Assembly: GCF_030063355.1 (NCBI RefSeq)
Contig: NZ_JASISZ010000023.1
Coordinates: 1-64,000, forward strand
Source of the DNA: Streptomyces sp. PH10-H1
GTDB lineage: Bacteria > Actinomycetota > Actinomycetes > Streptomycetales > Streptomycetaceae
Direction of reading: 5' to 3'
DNA length: 64,000 nucleotides
The notes under the pieces are model-generated. The model made no database searches, had not been told where the DNA came from, and worked only from the letters and a program-made list of their open reading frames with translations. Below, piece by piece: positions 18,823 to 28,386 of the stretch (within the stretch, counting starts at the first letter, position 1; each line of letters opens with the position of its first letter). Position numbers and translations under genes: made by a program.

Positions 18823-19749
18823 TCAGGGAGCCCCGCGCAGCACGAGCTTGCCGCGGGTTCGGCCGCTCTCGCCCCGACCGTGGGCGTGCGCGGCCTGATC
18901 CAGCGGGAAGACCTCGTCGATCTCCACCTTCACCTCGCCGGTGTCGATGAGTTCGGCGATGCGCGTCAGGGCGGGGCCGTCGGGCGCGACCAGGAAGGCG
19001 CTGGTGCGCAGGTGCCGGGACTCGGCTGCCTTCAGCAGCGCGGGCGAAACGCCGGAGGGGATCGCGACGATGAGACCGCCTTCGCGCAGCACGCTCAGGG
19101 AGCGGATGCTGGTGTGGTCGTGCTCGTCGCCCACCAGGTCGATGACGACGTCGATGTCCTTGACCGCGTCCTCGAAGGGGACGGCGGTGTAGTCGATGAG
19201 TTCGTCGGCGCCCAGTTCGGTGAGCCAGACATGGCGGCCGCTTGTGGCGGTGCCGATGACGTGGGCGCCCAGGTGTCTGGCGAACTGGACGGCGAAGTGC
19301 CCCACGCCGCCCGCGGCCGCGTGGATCAGCACGCGCTGGCCGGGCTGGACGCCGGCGGTGTCGACCAGGGACTGCCAGGCGGTGAGGGCCGCCAGCGGGA
19401 CGGCGGCAGCCTGTTCGTGGCTCAGGGCCGCGGGCCTGCGGGCGAACTGCCGGGCGGGCGCGGTGACGTACTCGGCGTAGGCGCCGGCCGCGCGGGGAAA
19501 CCACGGCATCCCGTAGACCTCGTCGCCGGGCTTGAGAGTGGTCACCCCGAAACCGGTGGCCTCCACCACTCCGGAGACGTCCCAGCCGGGGATGAACGGG
19601 CCGTCCCGGGAATCGGTCCGGGCGCAGAAGGCTTTGAGCTCCGTGGACAGGACCCTAGGATCGATGACCGGCCGGGTTTTGACCGTCAGGGCAGATGCAC
19701 TTGACCGAGAGCGAACAGCACATCGTCCGAATCCTGGCCCTGACCGCAC
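18823..19749 (-). pseudogene. Zinc-independent quinone oxidoreductase (MDR family), probably 5'-truncated
   Basis: Up to 308 codons encode an NADPH-dependent medium-chain reductase: FIPGWDVSGVVEATGFGVTT, AYAEYVTAPARQFARRPAAL, and the Rossmann segment PGQRVLIHAAAGGVGHFAVQ with C-terminal GKLVLRGAP. The usual opening strands (MKAVV...GPEVL) are missing; upstream of about residue 38 the sequence no longer looks like the family. No convincing ribosome site is present. It lies 70 bp upstream of the damaged glycosyltransferase on the same strand. A shortened protein could still be made from GTG 19749, but function is doubtful. Confidence 0.6.
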
Positions 19750-19795
19750 GAGAATCCTCCTCGCGAGGCTTCCTACCGTTGGAACCGGGAGACTC

Positions 19796-19990
19796 TCAGC
19801 ACGGAGGGTTGTACGGGAGGTCCGGAACGTATTTCTTCCATTCCTCTCTGGTGATCTTGCTGGCGATCACGGTGCATATGTAGGCGGCGACCTGGTCGGT
19901 GTCGGTGTTCCACAGCCAGATGGTGCTGTTGCTGGCGGAAGCAGCGAGGGTGCGGCTGTCGGAACTCAAGGTGGTTGGATTCTTGGCTCC
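19796..19990 (-). pseudogene. 3' fragment of a WD40-repeat protein
   Basis: The fragment reads SSDSRTLAASASNSTIWLWN, then TDTDQVAAYICTVIASKITR, ending KKYVPDLPYNPPC. IWLWN is a WD-repeat end, and the tail xTxxEWKKYVPxxPYxPPC is the standard C-terminus of large Streptomyces WD40 regulators. The rest of the gene, normally over 1,000 codons, is missing; the upstream side runs into the end of the MFS gene region. Confidence 0.82.
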
Positions 19991-20054
19991 ACCGCCATCG
20001 CCCGCGGCGCCCGATTCCGGGGCGGCGCGGGCGATGGCCAGTACCGTCAGACCG

Positions 20055-21761
20055 TCAGGCGCGTTCCGCGGTGAGGGCGGCCAGCTCGCGGTCGACTGCG
20101 AGCCGGTGCTCCTCGGCGTCCTCCCGTGCCTTCTTGGGACTCCAGCGTCCGGACATCACGAAGATGAACGGCAGGAACAGCGCCTGGCCGCCCACGCACA
20201 CCCACCACCACGTACGCCACTGCCCGGGGCCGTCCGCGGCGGCCTTCTGCACCTTGGGCCCGTACTCCTGCAGCAGCCGCAGTTGGGGCTGCGCCTTCTG
20301 GACCACCGCCAGGTCGGACGGCCCGACCTCCTTCACCGCGCGGGCGCCGAGGGCCGGCGGGACGGCCGTGGGCGGGAACTTGCCGAGCTCCGCGAACAGT
20401 TCCTGGTGGGCGCCGACGACGGCGAGGGCGGGAGCTGCCTGGACGTGTGCCGCCTGTACCTCGGCACCGTGGTCGACCAGCGGGGTGACCGCGGTGACGA
20501 GCACCGGGATGAAGGCCGCGGAGACGGCGACGACGGCCCGGATGATCCATCCCCAGATGGCCAGGCCCGTGGCCGTGGCTGCCGGATTGTGCTTCTCCAC
20601 CGTCTCGGTGAAGCTCGCCATCCACGGTGCGTAGGCGAAGCCGGCGAAGGCGCCGATGCCGACGAACAGCCAGGCGAACGTGTAGTAGCTCGTGCCCGGA
20701 TGGGTGGCGCGCATCGCGAACGCGGCGGTGACCACGATCGAGCCCAGCGCCCCCACGACCATGAACGGCTTGCGCACCCGGAGCCGGTCCGACAGCAGAC
20801 CGGCCGCCACCAGGGCGACCGCGTTCGCGGCCCAGTACCAGTTGGCCACCGCGTTGGCACGCTGCTCGCTGTAGCCGAAGACGGTCGCGAAGAAGACGAC
20901 GAAGTTTCCGACCGCGGCGAAGTACAGCAGCAGGTAGACGCTGATGGCGAAGGCCGAGCCGACCACGTCCAGCCGGAGCATCTGGCGCCAGTGCCCCTGC
21001 TGGGCGGCCTGCGGGTCCATGCCCTTGGCCCGGGCTTCGACAAGGGCGCGGTCGCGCAGGCTGACCATGATCTGGTCCCGTAGCGCGGGCGAGAGCTCGC
21101 GCAGCGCGAACAGCGCGACGACGAAGATCACGAGTCCGGCCGCGCCGGAGTAGCGCAGTTCGTCCTGCCAGGAGGAGGTGGTGAGGGTGTTGCTGGTGAC
21201 CGTGGTCACGACGAGGCTGCCGATCACCGGGCCCATCGTCCAGTACCCCATGGCGGTGGCCCGCCCGAGCTGCGGCGAGAAGTCGCGGATCAGCGCGGGA
21301 GTGGCGACCAGGACGACACCCTCGATGAAGCTCACACAGGCGAAGAGCACCAGGTACGTGGTCTTGTCGGCGGCATTCGGCAGCCCGAACAGGACCAGCA
21401 GCGCGGCTGTCAGCAGACCGTAGACGACCATATTGGCCCGCCCCCAGCGATCCGCGAGGCCCGCGGCCAGGGACGCGAAGGCACCGATCGCGTTGCCGAT
21501 GACCGAGACCCAGATGAAGTAGCTGTAGGTCATGTGGAAGTGCGTGATGATCGATGTGGCGACCGCGTACTGGATGTAGAGCATGTAGTACAGCACGACG
21601 GTGGTCACCACGACGATCGCCAGGTACGCCATGCGGCGGCCGGTGGCGGGGTAGTGCGCCAGGTCGCGGTGCCACAGGCGGGCGGCGAGGCCGGGCCCGG
21701 GCCTGACGGGCAGGTAGGGGACGGCGTTGGCGTCTTCGTTCGACGACGGGGACGTGGACAT
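20055..21761 (-). CDS. MFS transporter (metabolite:H+ symporter type)
   Basis: The 568-residue protein has twelve predicted membrane helices, starting at YLAIVVVTTVVLYYMLYIQY. The MFS loop 2-3 motif is LAAGLADRWGRANMVVYG, and VGALGSIVVTAAFAMRA and LAIWGWIIRAVVAVSAAFIP are typical helices. About 95 residues between the penultimate and last helices form a hydrophilic, Ala/Val-rich insertion (VDHGAEVQAAHVQAAPALAV...EYGPKVQKAA), seen in some actinobacterial members. The start MSTSPSSNED has GGAGGAG upstream; the longer reading frame is discarded. A TetR-type palindrome lies 70 bp upstream. The substrate is unknown. Confidence 0.9.
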   Translation of the reverse strand: MSTSPSSNEDANAVPYLPVRPGPGLAARLWHRDLAHYPATGRRMAYLAIVVVTTVVLYYMLYIQYAVATSIITHFHMTYSYFIWVSVIGNAIGAFASLAAGLADRWGRANMVVYGLLTAALLVLFGLPNAADKTTYLVLFACVSFIEGVVLVATPALIRDFSPQLGRATAMGYWTMGPVIGSLVVTTVTSNTLTTSSWQDELRYSGAAGLVIFVVALFALRELSPALRDQIMVSLRDRALVEARAKGMDPQAAQQGHWRQMLRLDVVGSAFAISVYLLLYFAAVGNFVVFFATVFGYSEQRANAVANWYWAANAVALVAAGLLSDRLRVRKPFMVVGALGSIVVTAAFAMRATHPGTSYYTFAWLFVGIGAFAGFAYAPWMASFTETVEKHNPAATATGLAIWGWIIRAVVAVSAAFIPVLVTAVTPLVDHGAEVQAAHVQAAPALAVVGAHQELFAELGKFPPTAVPPALGARAVKEVGPSDLAVVQKAQPQLRLLQEYGPKVQKAAADGPGQWRTWWWVCVGGQALFLPFIFVMSGRWSPKKAREDAEEHRLAVDRELAALTAERA

Positions 21762-21829
21762 GCGGCTCCTCCTGGATGCCGGAAACGCGGCATCGGCGGG
21801 TGCGGCTTCGGGGGCGTGGCCAGAGGGTA

Positions 21830-21847
21830 GTACCGACCAGTCGGTAC
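21830..21847. promoter_or_regulatory. TetR-type operator upstream of the MFS gene
   Basis: GTACCGACCAGTCGGTAC is a perfect inverted repeat (8-base arms, 2-base centre), a form typical of TetR-family operators controlling efflux genes. No TetR gene is adjacent, so the repressor must be encoded elsewhere or lost. Confidence 0.65.
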
Positions 21848-22060
21848 GGCCTAGACGTGTGCACGAGGCAATCGAAGTCGGCTCGACGGCCACGCAATCC
21901 GACGGCCTAACACCCCGGGGGCCTGCTCGGATCCGGGCCGGCGGTCGCGCTATCGTCCTGTTTCGGGTCCGTGCACCGGACGCCGACCCCGCAGCGCCGC
22001 CGCTGATCCTTCACGCCAGGCGGTTCGTCGCGCCGAAACCGGTCGGAAACCAGCTGCATC
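21848..22060. other. Non-coding leader between MFS and cystathionine beta-synthase genes
   Basis: Beyond the operator next to the MFS gene I see no gene or clear repeat in this divergent intergenic region, which must hold the promoter of the cystathionine beta-synthase gene. Confidence 0.5.
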
Positions 22061-22082
22061 TGAAGAGGGGCGAGGTCCTGCG

Positions 22083-23525
22083 ATGGCCGTCTACGAATCG
22101 GTCACGGACGCGATCGGCGGAACGCCCCTGTTCCGGCTGGCACGTCTCGGCGACGGAATCTCCACGCCGGTCTATGCGAAGGCCGAGTTCCTCAACATCG
22201 GCGGCAGCGTCAAGGACCGTGCCGCGCTGTCGATGGTGGAGGAGGCCGAGCGGGCGGGGCTGCTCCGGCCGGGCGGGACGATCATCGAGGCGACGTCCGG
22301 GAACACCGGCATCGGGCTGGCCATCGTCGGCCGGCAGCGCGGCTACCGGGTCGTGGTCGGAGTGTCCGACCGCGCCGCCAGGGAGAAGAGCGACATCCTG
22401 CGGGCCTACGGCGCCGAGGTCGTCCTCGCCCCGACCGCGCTGTCCAAGGACAGTCCTGACCACCTCTTCCATGTGGTGCGGAGGCTGGCCGAGGAGATCC
22501 CCGGCGCCTGGCTGGCGAATCAGTACGACAACCCCGCCAACCCCGACGCCCATGTGCGGACCACGGGGCCGGAGATCTGGGAGCAGACCGGCGGCCGGGT
22601 CACGCACTTCGTAGCCGGCGTCGGCACCGGCGGCACCATCAGCGGCACCGGCGGCTTCCTCCAGAAGGTCTCGGGCGGACAAGTCACCGTCGTCGGCGCG
22701 GATCCGGAGGCGTCGGTGTACTCCGGCGGCGACGGCAGCGCCTACTTCGTGGAGAGCATCGGCCACTTCGTCCATCCGGAGACGCAGGAGGACGTGTGGC
22801 CGGAGTCGTACCACCAGAACGTGGTCGACCGGTTCGAACGGGTGCCGGACCGGGAGTCGTTGCTGACCGCGCGGCGGATGGCCCGCGAAGAGGGACTGCT
22901 GGTGGGTCCCTCGTCGGGAACGGCGGTGGCCGCGGCGCTGCGGGTGGCGCGGCGGCTGGGCCCTGACGACCTGGTCGTCGTCCTGCTGCCGGACTCGGGC
23001 CGGTCCTACCTCTCCTCGGCGCTCAACGACGACTGGCTGCGGCAGCGGGGCTTCCTGGAGGAACCGCGCCACAGCGGCGACACCGAGCCGACGGTGCGCA
23101 CGGTGCTCGGTGATGCCCCGGACCGCGGCGAGCGTCTGGTCACCGTCCCTTCCGCCGCCTCGCTCGGCGAGGCGCTGACCGTGCTGCGTGCCGGGCACGC
23201 CACCGTCGCACCCGTGGTGCTCGCCCGTGCCGGCCGGCCGTTCGGGATCAGCGCCACCGAGATCATCGGCTCCGTCGAGTCCGCCAGGCTCCAAGTGGCA
23301 GTCGACTCGGGGGCGGCGCGCCCGGAGGAGCCACTGCGCGACCACCTCGGCCCGGCGCTGCCGATCGTCGGCGTCGGCCAGCCGCTCTCCAGCGCGCTCG
23401 CCTCACTCGACACCCCCGGACACCGCCACGAAGCCGCCGTGGTGCTGCTCGACGGGCGCGCCTACACCGTGGTGCACCGGTCGGAGTTGCAGGCCGGTCC
23501 TACCGCGACGCGCACACCGTATTAA
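22083..23525 (+). CDS. Cystathionine beta-synthase
   Basis: The 480-residue enzyme has the PLP fold type II core: GGTPLFRLARL, the Schiff-base lysine in NIGGSVKDRAALSM, the substrate loop EATSGNTGIGLAIV, and the phosphate-binding GVGTGGTISGTGGFL. A pair of CBS domains occupies the last 130 residues (VTVPSAASLGEALTVLRAGH, VVLLDGRAYTVVHRSEL). Together these match bacterial cystathionine beta-synthases, which condense serine or O-acetylserine with homocysteine in transsulfuration. The CBS pair may sense adenosyl ligands. GAGG lies upstream of the ATG. It is monocistronic. Confidence 0.9.
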   Translation: MAVYESVTDAIGGTPLFRLARLGDGISTPVYAKAEFLNIGGSVKDRAALSMVEEAERAGLLRPGGTIIEATSGNTGIGLAIVGRQRGYRVVVGVSDRAAREKSDILRAYGAEVVLAPTALSKDSPDHLFHVVRRLAEEIPGAWLANQYDNPANPDAHVRTTGPEIWEQTGGRVTHFVAGVGTGGTISGTGGFLQKVSGGQVTVVGADPEASVYSGGDGSAYFVESIGHFVHPETQEDVWPESYHQNVVDRFERVPDRESLLTARRMAREEGLLVGPSSGTAVAAALRVARRLGPDDLVVVLLPDSGRSYLSSALNDDWLRQRGFLEEPRHSGDTEPTVRTVLGDAPDRGERLVTVPSAASLGEALTVLRAGHATVAPVVLARAGRPFGISATEIIGSVESARLQVAVDSGAARPEEPLRDHLGPALPIVGVGQPLSSALASLDTPGHRHEAAVVLLDGRAYTVVHRSELQAGPTATRTPY

Positions 23526-23802
23526 GCGGGCAGGGCCGACACCCTGTGGACCGGCCATCGCCGCGGCCACCAGTACGCCGTCAACAAGAAGGAGACCTAC
23601 GCCGGCGAACGTCCAGCGCCACCCTCACCATCGGCCACGACGCCTGGGACGCCCTCGTCGCCATCGTGGGTCAGCCACCTCGCCGGGCTGGCGAGGAACC
23701 TTCCATGTCCGGCGGATGATCGGCGGGCGTTCGGCGTACCAGCGACGGCCTCGGCGCCTCCGGTACGCCTCCAGTACGCCTCCAGTACGGCTACCTGTAC
23801 GG
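23526..23802. other. Intergenic stretch with short GTACG repeats
   Basis: Between converging genes. The left part gives a short + strand reading frame (YAVNKKETYAGER) of uncertain meaning. Around 23757-23810 the words CTCCRGTACG and CGGCTAC are repeated several times. I assign no gene. Confidence 0.4.
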
Positions 23803-24453
23803 CTACTTCGGCGCCCGCCGGAAGCGGACATGTGCGACACCGGGCGAGCTGACGAACTCCACGCACTCATAGCCGTCGGGGCCACCGTCGAGGTGATCGA
23901 AGAGCCGCTCGCCACCGCCGAGCAGGATGGGAACGACCGCCAGGTGCATCTCGTCGATCAGGCCTGCCCGGAGGTACTGCTGGACGGTGGAGGCGCCGCC
24001 GCCGATCCTGACGTCGGCACCTTCGGCGGCGTCCTTCGCCCGGTCGAGTGCCGCTTCGATGCCGTCGTCGACGAAGTGGAACGTCGTGCCGCCCTGCATC
24101 GTGATGGAGGGATGCGGGTAGTGGGTGAGCACGAACACCGGGTGGTGGTACGGAGGGTTCTCGCCCCACCAGCCGGTCCACTGATCGCCGCCCCACGGTC
24201 CGCGGACCGGGCCGAACATGTTGCGCCCCATGATGGTGGCGCCGATGCCCACGTCGCCCTGGGCGAGGAGCTCGTCGTCGAGGCCCTCGTCACCGCCGTC
24301 CGTGTCCTGCATCCGATGACCGGTGCGCGTGGCGAAGGCCCATTCGTGCAGCCCCATGCCGCCCACTCCGAGTGGGTTCTCGAGGCTCTGATCGGGTCCT
24401 GCCACGTACCCGTCGATGGAGACCGCGAGATTGTGTACGCGCAGCTTCGGCAT
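23803..24453 (-). CDS. RibD C-terminal/dihydrofolate-reductase-like protein
   Basis: The 216-residue protein starts MPKLRVHNLAVSIDGYVAGP, the characteristic opening of the family, with GGGGAGA upstream. It continues with IGATIMGRNMFGPVRGPWGG and HHPVFVLTHYPHP. The nucleotide-binding strand is GADVRIGGGASTVQQYLRAG, and LIDEMHLAVVPILLGGGERL is near the end. These are NADPH-dependent reductases related to RibD and bacterial DHFR whose substrates are mostly unknown. Confidence 0.9.
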   Translation of the reverse strand: MPKLRVHNLAVSIDGYVAGPDQSLENPLGVGGMGLHEWAFATRTGHRMQDTDGGDEGLDDELLAQGDVGIGATIMGRNMFGPVRGPWGGDQWTGWWGENPPYHHPVFVLTHYPHPSITMQGGTTFHFVDDGIEAALDRAKDAAEGADVRIGGGASTVQQYLRAGLIDEMHLAVVPILLGGGERLFDHLDGGPDGYECVEFVSSPGVAHVRFRRAPK

Positions 24454-24790
24454 GGGTGTCTCCCCGTCCGTTGATCGAGCGCTTTGCTGGATGACGTCGC
24501 CACCGGTGGCACCGGCGCAATCGGCGGCATCGGCGGAATCCGGCACTGTCGTCATCGGCACCGCCGGATCCCTCGACGTTCTCTCATCCCCACAGAACCA
24601 TGCATCCACAGCCAGGTCGTGGACCTGATCGAGAAGTCTCGCGTGTCATCCGGCCGTACCGCATATCGCGACGGGCGTTCAACACTTCGACACAGCCGCG
24701 GTTCCGGGATCCGCCGTATTGACGTGATCTGCCCCAAGCGTTCAAACCTCGTGCTCCGGCGGCCGGTTGTGGAGATTCCCGTGCTACTTC
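24454..24790. other. Non-coding region upstream of the GH64 promoter
   Basis: No gene is supported on either strand. The right end leads into the promoter and operator of the beta-1,3-glucanase gene. Confidence 0.5.
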
Positions 24791-24819
24791 TTGACGCCAT
24801 CGAAACAGGGTTGTAAACA
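24791..24819 (+). promoter_or_regulatory. HrdB-type promoter of the GH64 gene
   Basis: TTGACG (24791-24796), a 17-base spacer, and TAAACA (24814-24819) form a good vegetative promoter. The same arrangement (TTGACG-N17-TAACTA) precedes the GH3 gene. Confidence 0.7.
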
Positions 24820-24831
24820 TCACCCCACCGG

Positions 24832-24843
24832 GAGAGCGCTCTC
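24832..24843. promoter_or_regulatory. LacI-family operator at the GH64 promoter
   Basis: GAGAGCGCTCTC is a perfect 12-bp palindrome of the GAGCGCTC type bound by LacI/GalR regulators such as cellulose or glucan repressors in Streptomyces. It starts 12 bases after the -10 box, over the transcription start, the classic position for repression. Confidence 0.75.
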
Positions 24844-24893
24844 ACGGAGATTTCAGCCTCCATCACGGACCCCCACCCGTTTCAGGAGACGCC

Positions 24894-26696
24894 ATGTCAG
24901 GCATGAGTACTTTTCTGCCGCGCCATCGGTTGAGGCGAGTCAGACAGCCGTTTCTCATCATCGCTCTGCTGGCCGCATTGCTGGCGGGCCTGGTGTTCGT
25001 CATGACGCAGTCGCCGGCCCGTGCGGCGGGCACGCTGCTCTCGCAGGGGAAGCCGGCCACGGCGTCGTCCACCGAGAACGCCGCGACTCCCGCGAGCGCC
25101 GCCGTCGACGGCGACACCGGCACCCGCTGGTCCAGCGCCTTCAGCGACCCGCAATGGATCCAGGTCGACCTCGGCACCGCCGCCTCGATCAGCCAGATCG
25201 GACTGACCTGGGAAGCGGCGTACGCGACCGCGTTCACCATCCAGGTCTCCGACACCGGCACCGGTAGCTGGACGACGATCTACTCCACCACCACCGGCAC
25301 CGGCGGCACCCAGACCCTCAACACCACCGGCACCGGCCGGTACGTGCGGATGAACGGCACCACCCGAGGCACTCCCTATGGCTACTCGCTGTGGGAGTTC
25401 CAGGTCTACGGTCTTCTCACCCCCGGCGGCGGATGCGGCACCGACAACGCGGCACTGAACCGTCCGGCCACTTCGTCGTCCACCGAGAACTCCGCAAGCC
25501 CCGCGAGCGCCGCCGTCGACGGCAACACCGGCACCCGCTGGTCCAGTGCCTTCAGCGACCCGCAATGGATCCAGGTCGACCTCGGCGCTTCACAGCAGAT
25601 CTGCCAGGTCGTCCTGCAGTGGGAGGCGGCGTACGCGACCGCGTTCCAGATCCAGGTCTCCGACACGGGCACCGGTAACTGGACGATGGTCTACTCGACG
25701 ACCACCGGCACCGGCGGTACTCAGACCCTCAACGCCACCGGCACCGGCCGGTATGTGCGCATGAACGGCACCGCGCGGGGCACCGCCTACGGCTACTCGC
25801 TGTGGGAGTTCCAGGTGCACTCCGGATCCTCGACCAGCACCCCGCCCACGACTCCCCCGACCACGTCCCCCGACCCCGGCTCGTTCTGGGGCGACACCAG
25901 CACCATCCCGGCCGCGCAGAACGTCGTCATGCTCAAGATCCTCAACCGGACGAACGGCAAGTACCCGGACAGCCAGGTCTACTGGAGCTACAACGGGCAG
26001 GCCCACTCGATCGCCGAGCAGCCGTACTTCGACATGCCGGTCAACTCCGCCGGCCGGATGTACTTCTACCTCGGCTCCCCCAACAGCCAGTACTTCGACT
26101 TCATCGAGTTCACCGTCGGCGCGAACGTCTTCAACGGCAACACCACGCGGGTCGACGCGTTCGGTCTGAAGATCGCGATGCGGCTGCACACCCACGACGG
26201 ATACGACGTGTCCGTCGGCGAGGACCAGCCGACCTTCGCAGAGGACCGGTCGGTCACCTTCCAGAAGTTCATCAACGAGGTGCCGGCGCAGTTCAAGGTG
26301 CTGGCGCAGTCCCAGGCCCCGTACCGGATCATCGCTCCGGGCAGCGACCCGACCTTCAGGACGGGCGGTGTGAACGCGAACTACTTCACCGCCTACGCGA
26401 ATTCGGTCGGGGTGAACGCCCCCACGTCGGACGTCTTCGGGTGCGCGGGCACGCTGGCCGAGAACCCGAACATGTGCGCGGCACTCAACCGGCATGTCGC
26501 CACGCTGCCGCAGTCGCAGTGGTCGGACCCGGCCCAGTACTACCTGTCCGCCCCGGCGAACTACTACGCGAAGTTCTGGCACGACCACGGCATCAACAGG
26601 CTGGCGTACGGCTTCCCGTACGACGACGTCGCCGGCCAGTCCTCGTTCGTCTCCCACGCCAACCCGCAGTACCTGCTGATCGCCGTCGGCTGGTAG
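24894..26696 (+). CDS. Secreted endo-beta-1,3-glucanase (GH64) with two F5/8C domains
   Basis: The 600-residue enzyme has a long signal peptide (FLIIALLAALLAGLVFVMTQ, cleavage near ARAAG). Two F5/8-type C (CBM32-like) domains follow at about 50-175 and 185-305, both with TRWSSAFSDPQWIQVDLG and YGYSLWEFQV. A Thr/Pro linker (STPPTTPPTTSPDPG) leads to a GH64 catalytic domain: MPVNSAGRMYFYLGSPNSQY, NTTRVDAFGLKIAMRLHTHD, FAEDRSVTFQKFINEVPAQF, YRIIAPGSDPTFRTGG and LAYGFPYDDVAGQSSFVSHA. GH64 enzymes release laminaripentaose from fungal-type beta-1,3-glucan. Expression should respond to the LacI operator in front. Confidence 0.92.
   Translation: MSGMSTFLPRHRLRRVRQPFLIIALLAALLAGLVFVMTQSPARAAGTLLSQGKPATASSTENAATPASAAVDGDTGTRWSSAFSDPQWIQVDLGTAASISQIGLTWEAAYATAFTIQVSDTGTGSWTTIYSTTTGTGGTQTLNTTGTGRYVRMNGTTRGTPYGYSLWEFQVYGLLTPGGGCGTDNAALNRPATSSSTENSASPASAAVDGNTGTRWSSAFSDPQWIQVDLGASQQICQVVLQWEAAYATAFQIQVSDTGTGNWTMVYSTTTGTGGTQTLNATGTGRYVRMNGTARGTAYGYSLWEFQVHSGSSTSTPPTTPPTTSPDPGSFWGDTSTIPAAQNVVMLKILNRTNGKYPDSQVYWSYNGQAHSIAEQPYFDMPVNSAGRMYFYLGSPNSQYFDFIEFTVGANVFNGNTTRVDAFGLKIAMRLHTHDGYDVSVGEDQPTFAEDRSVTFQKFINEVPAQFKVLAQSQAPYRIIAPGSDPTFRTGGVNANYFTAYANSVGVNAPTSDVFGCAGTLAENPNMCAALNRHVATLPQSQWSDPAQYYLSAPANYYAKFWHDHGINRLAYGFPYDDVAGQSSFVSHANPQYLLIAVGW
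25060..25816 (+). repeat. Internal duplication of the F5/8C domain in the GH64 gene
   Basis: Two units of about 360 bp (25060-25418 and 25454-25816) are nearly identical over long stretches, including the 60 bases around GGCACCCGCTGGTCCAG. The duplication looks recent or kept similar by gene conversion. Confidence 0.8.
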
Positions 26697-26764
26697 TCGG
26701 CCCGCACCCCGCGGTACCGGCCGAAGATCAGGTGGCGAATCCTGACGCCCGGCGGGCGAACGCC

Positions 26765-28300
26765 TCACAGGGTCTCGGAGGCGAGTGCGCGGACCGTGGA
26801 CACCGTGTCGGCCTCGGCGGCCGGCTTGTCGTCGCGGTAGCGGAGGATGCGCGCGAAGCGCAGGGCGAGGCCCGCGGGGTAACGGGGGCTGCGCTGGAGG
26901 CCGTCGAAGGCGACCTCCACCACCAGCTCCGGCCGGACCCTGACGACGTATCCGTCCCGGCTCTCCTCCCGGTCCAGCAGTTCCCGGGTCTGCCAGGTGA
27001 GCAGTTCGTCGGTGAGTCCCTTGAAGGTCTTGCCGAGCATCACCCAGGGCTCGGGGTCCGATTCCTCGCCCCGCGCCGCGAGATGCAGATTGCTCAGCCA
27101 TCCCTGGCGCCTGCCGTGACCCCATTCCGCGGCCGTCACCACCAGGTCCAGGGTGTGCCGCGGCTTGACCTTGATCCACCCGGCTCCACGGCGTCCCGCC
27201 GCGTAGGGTGCGGCGGGGTCCTTCACCACGACGCCCTCGTGGCCGCGGGCAAGTGCCTCGCGGAAGAAGCGCGCGGCGTCGTCGGCGTCCCCGGTGACGA
27301 GGCGTGGCACGCGCAGCTCCGCCGGGGCCACAGCGTCGAGCGCCTCCCAGCGGCGTTCCGCCGGCAGGTCGAGCAGATCGGCGCCGTCGCGGTGCAGCAG
27401 ATCGAAGAAGAAGACATGCAGCGGCACCTCCGCGCGCAGCCGCTCCGGATCCTGCTGCGAGGCGGTACGGGCAGCGGTGATCTGGAAGGGGCGGGGGCGC
27501 TCGTCCGGTCCGAGGGCGATGGCCTCGCCGTCGAGTACGGCGGTCCGCACCGGCAGCGCCCGTGCGGCCTCCACCACTTCCGGGACACGGGAGGTGATGT
27601 CGTCGAGGCTCCGGGTGAACACGGCCACGTCGTCCCTGTCGCGGTGCACCTGCACCCGGATGCCGTCCAGTTTCCACTCAAGCGCGGCGGGGCTCACCCG
27701 TTCCAGAGCCGAGGCGACATCCGGGGCAGTGGCGGCGAGCATCGGCCGCACCGGGCGTCCGACCTCCAGACCGAACGCCCGCAGCGCTTCCTTCCCGCCC
27801 GACATGGCGGCAGCGGCGACCGCCCGGGCGGATCCGCGGAACATCAGCGCCCGGCGCACCTCCGCCGCCGGAACGCCCGCTGCCTTCGCCACGGCGTCCG
27901 CCACGACGGCGTCCAGCGCCCCCTGGCGCAGCTCGCCCACCAGCACGGCGCCCAGGAACGTCTGCTCCTCCGCGGTGGCCCGGGCGAACAGCTCCTCCAG
28001 CAGCCGTCGCCGTTCGCCCTGCGAGCCGGGTCCGCGCACGGCGGCGAGCGCGGCCAGTACGTCCTGGGTCTCGCCCACCCCGAGCTCCGGCTCCTCAGCC
28101 GGCGGCGGCAGATCGCGCAGACCCGCGGGGCCCACCCCGATCCGCATCCGGCGGGACTCGCCGGACAGCAGAGCGACGGCTGCGGGCACTTCGTCCGGTC
28201 CCAGGCTCCGCAGGTAGTCGGCCAGCAGCGCGATCTTCGCGTTGCGGGCCGGCTCGGCGCCGACGGCGTGGGAGGTGACGGCCAGTTCGTGAAGCAGCAT
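26765..28300 (-). CDS. ATP-dependent DNA ligase
   Basis: The 511-residue enzyme has an N-terminal helical DNA-binding domain and then the nucleotidyltransferase core: motif [15 protein letters not shown] (adenylated lysine), [13 protein letters not shown] (motif III region), [13 protein letters not shown] (motif IV), [15 protein letters not shown] (motif V), and a C-terminal OB fold. Size and order match the LigB/LigC-like ligases of Streptomyces that supplement the NAD-dependent LigA, probably in repair. The start at [11 protein letters not shown] removes a long non-homologous extension. It lies just downstream of alkB on the same strand. Confidence 0.93.
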   Translation of the reverse strand: MLLHELAVTSHAVGAEPARNAKIALLADYLRSLGPDEVPAAVALLSGESRRMRIGVGPAGLRDLPPPAEEPELGVGETQDVLAALAAVRGPGSQGERRRLLEELFARATAEEQTFLGAVLVGELRQGALDAVVADAVAKAAGVPAAEVRRALMFRGSARAVAAAAMSGGKEALRAFGLEVGRPVRPMLAATAPDVASALERVSPAALEWKLDGIRVQVHRDRDDVAVFTRSLDDITSRVPEVVEAARALPVRTAVLDGEAIALGPDERPRPFQITAARTASQQDPERLRAEVPLHVFFFDLLHRDGADLLDLPAERRWEALDAVAPAELRVPRLVTGDADDAARFFREALARGHEGVVVKDPAAPYAAGRRGAGWIKVKPRHTLDLVVTAAEWGHGRRQGWLSNLHLAARGEESDPEPWVMLGKTFKGLTDELLTWQTRELLDREESRDGYVVRVRPELVVEVAFDGLQRSPRYPAGLALRFARILRYRDDKPAAEADTVSTVRALASETL

Positions 28301-28386
28301 GGGCGGGGCACTCCGGGGCTGGTGGCGACGACGGCGCCGGTTTTTTGTCCGTTTCCGCTTTCCTCCACGGTCTCCCGTACGGCGGC

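Noticed and set aside
23560..23700. Possible small gene around YAVNKKETYAGER
   Set aside because: No start codon with ribosome site and no recognised family; treated as unassigned.
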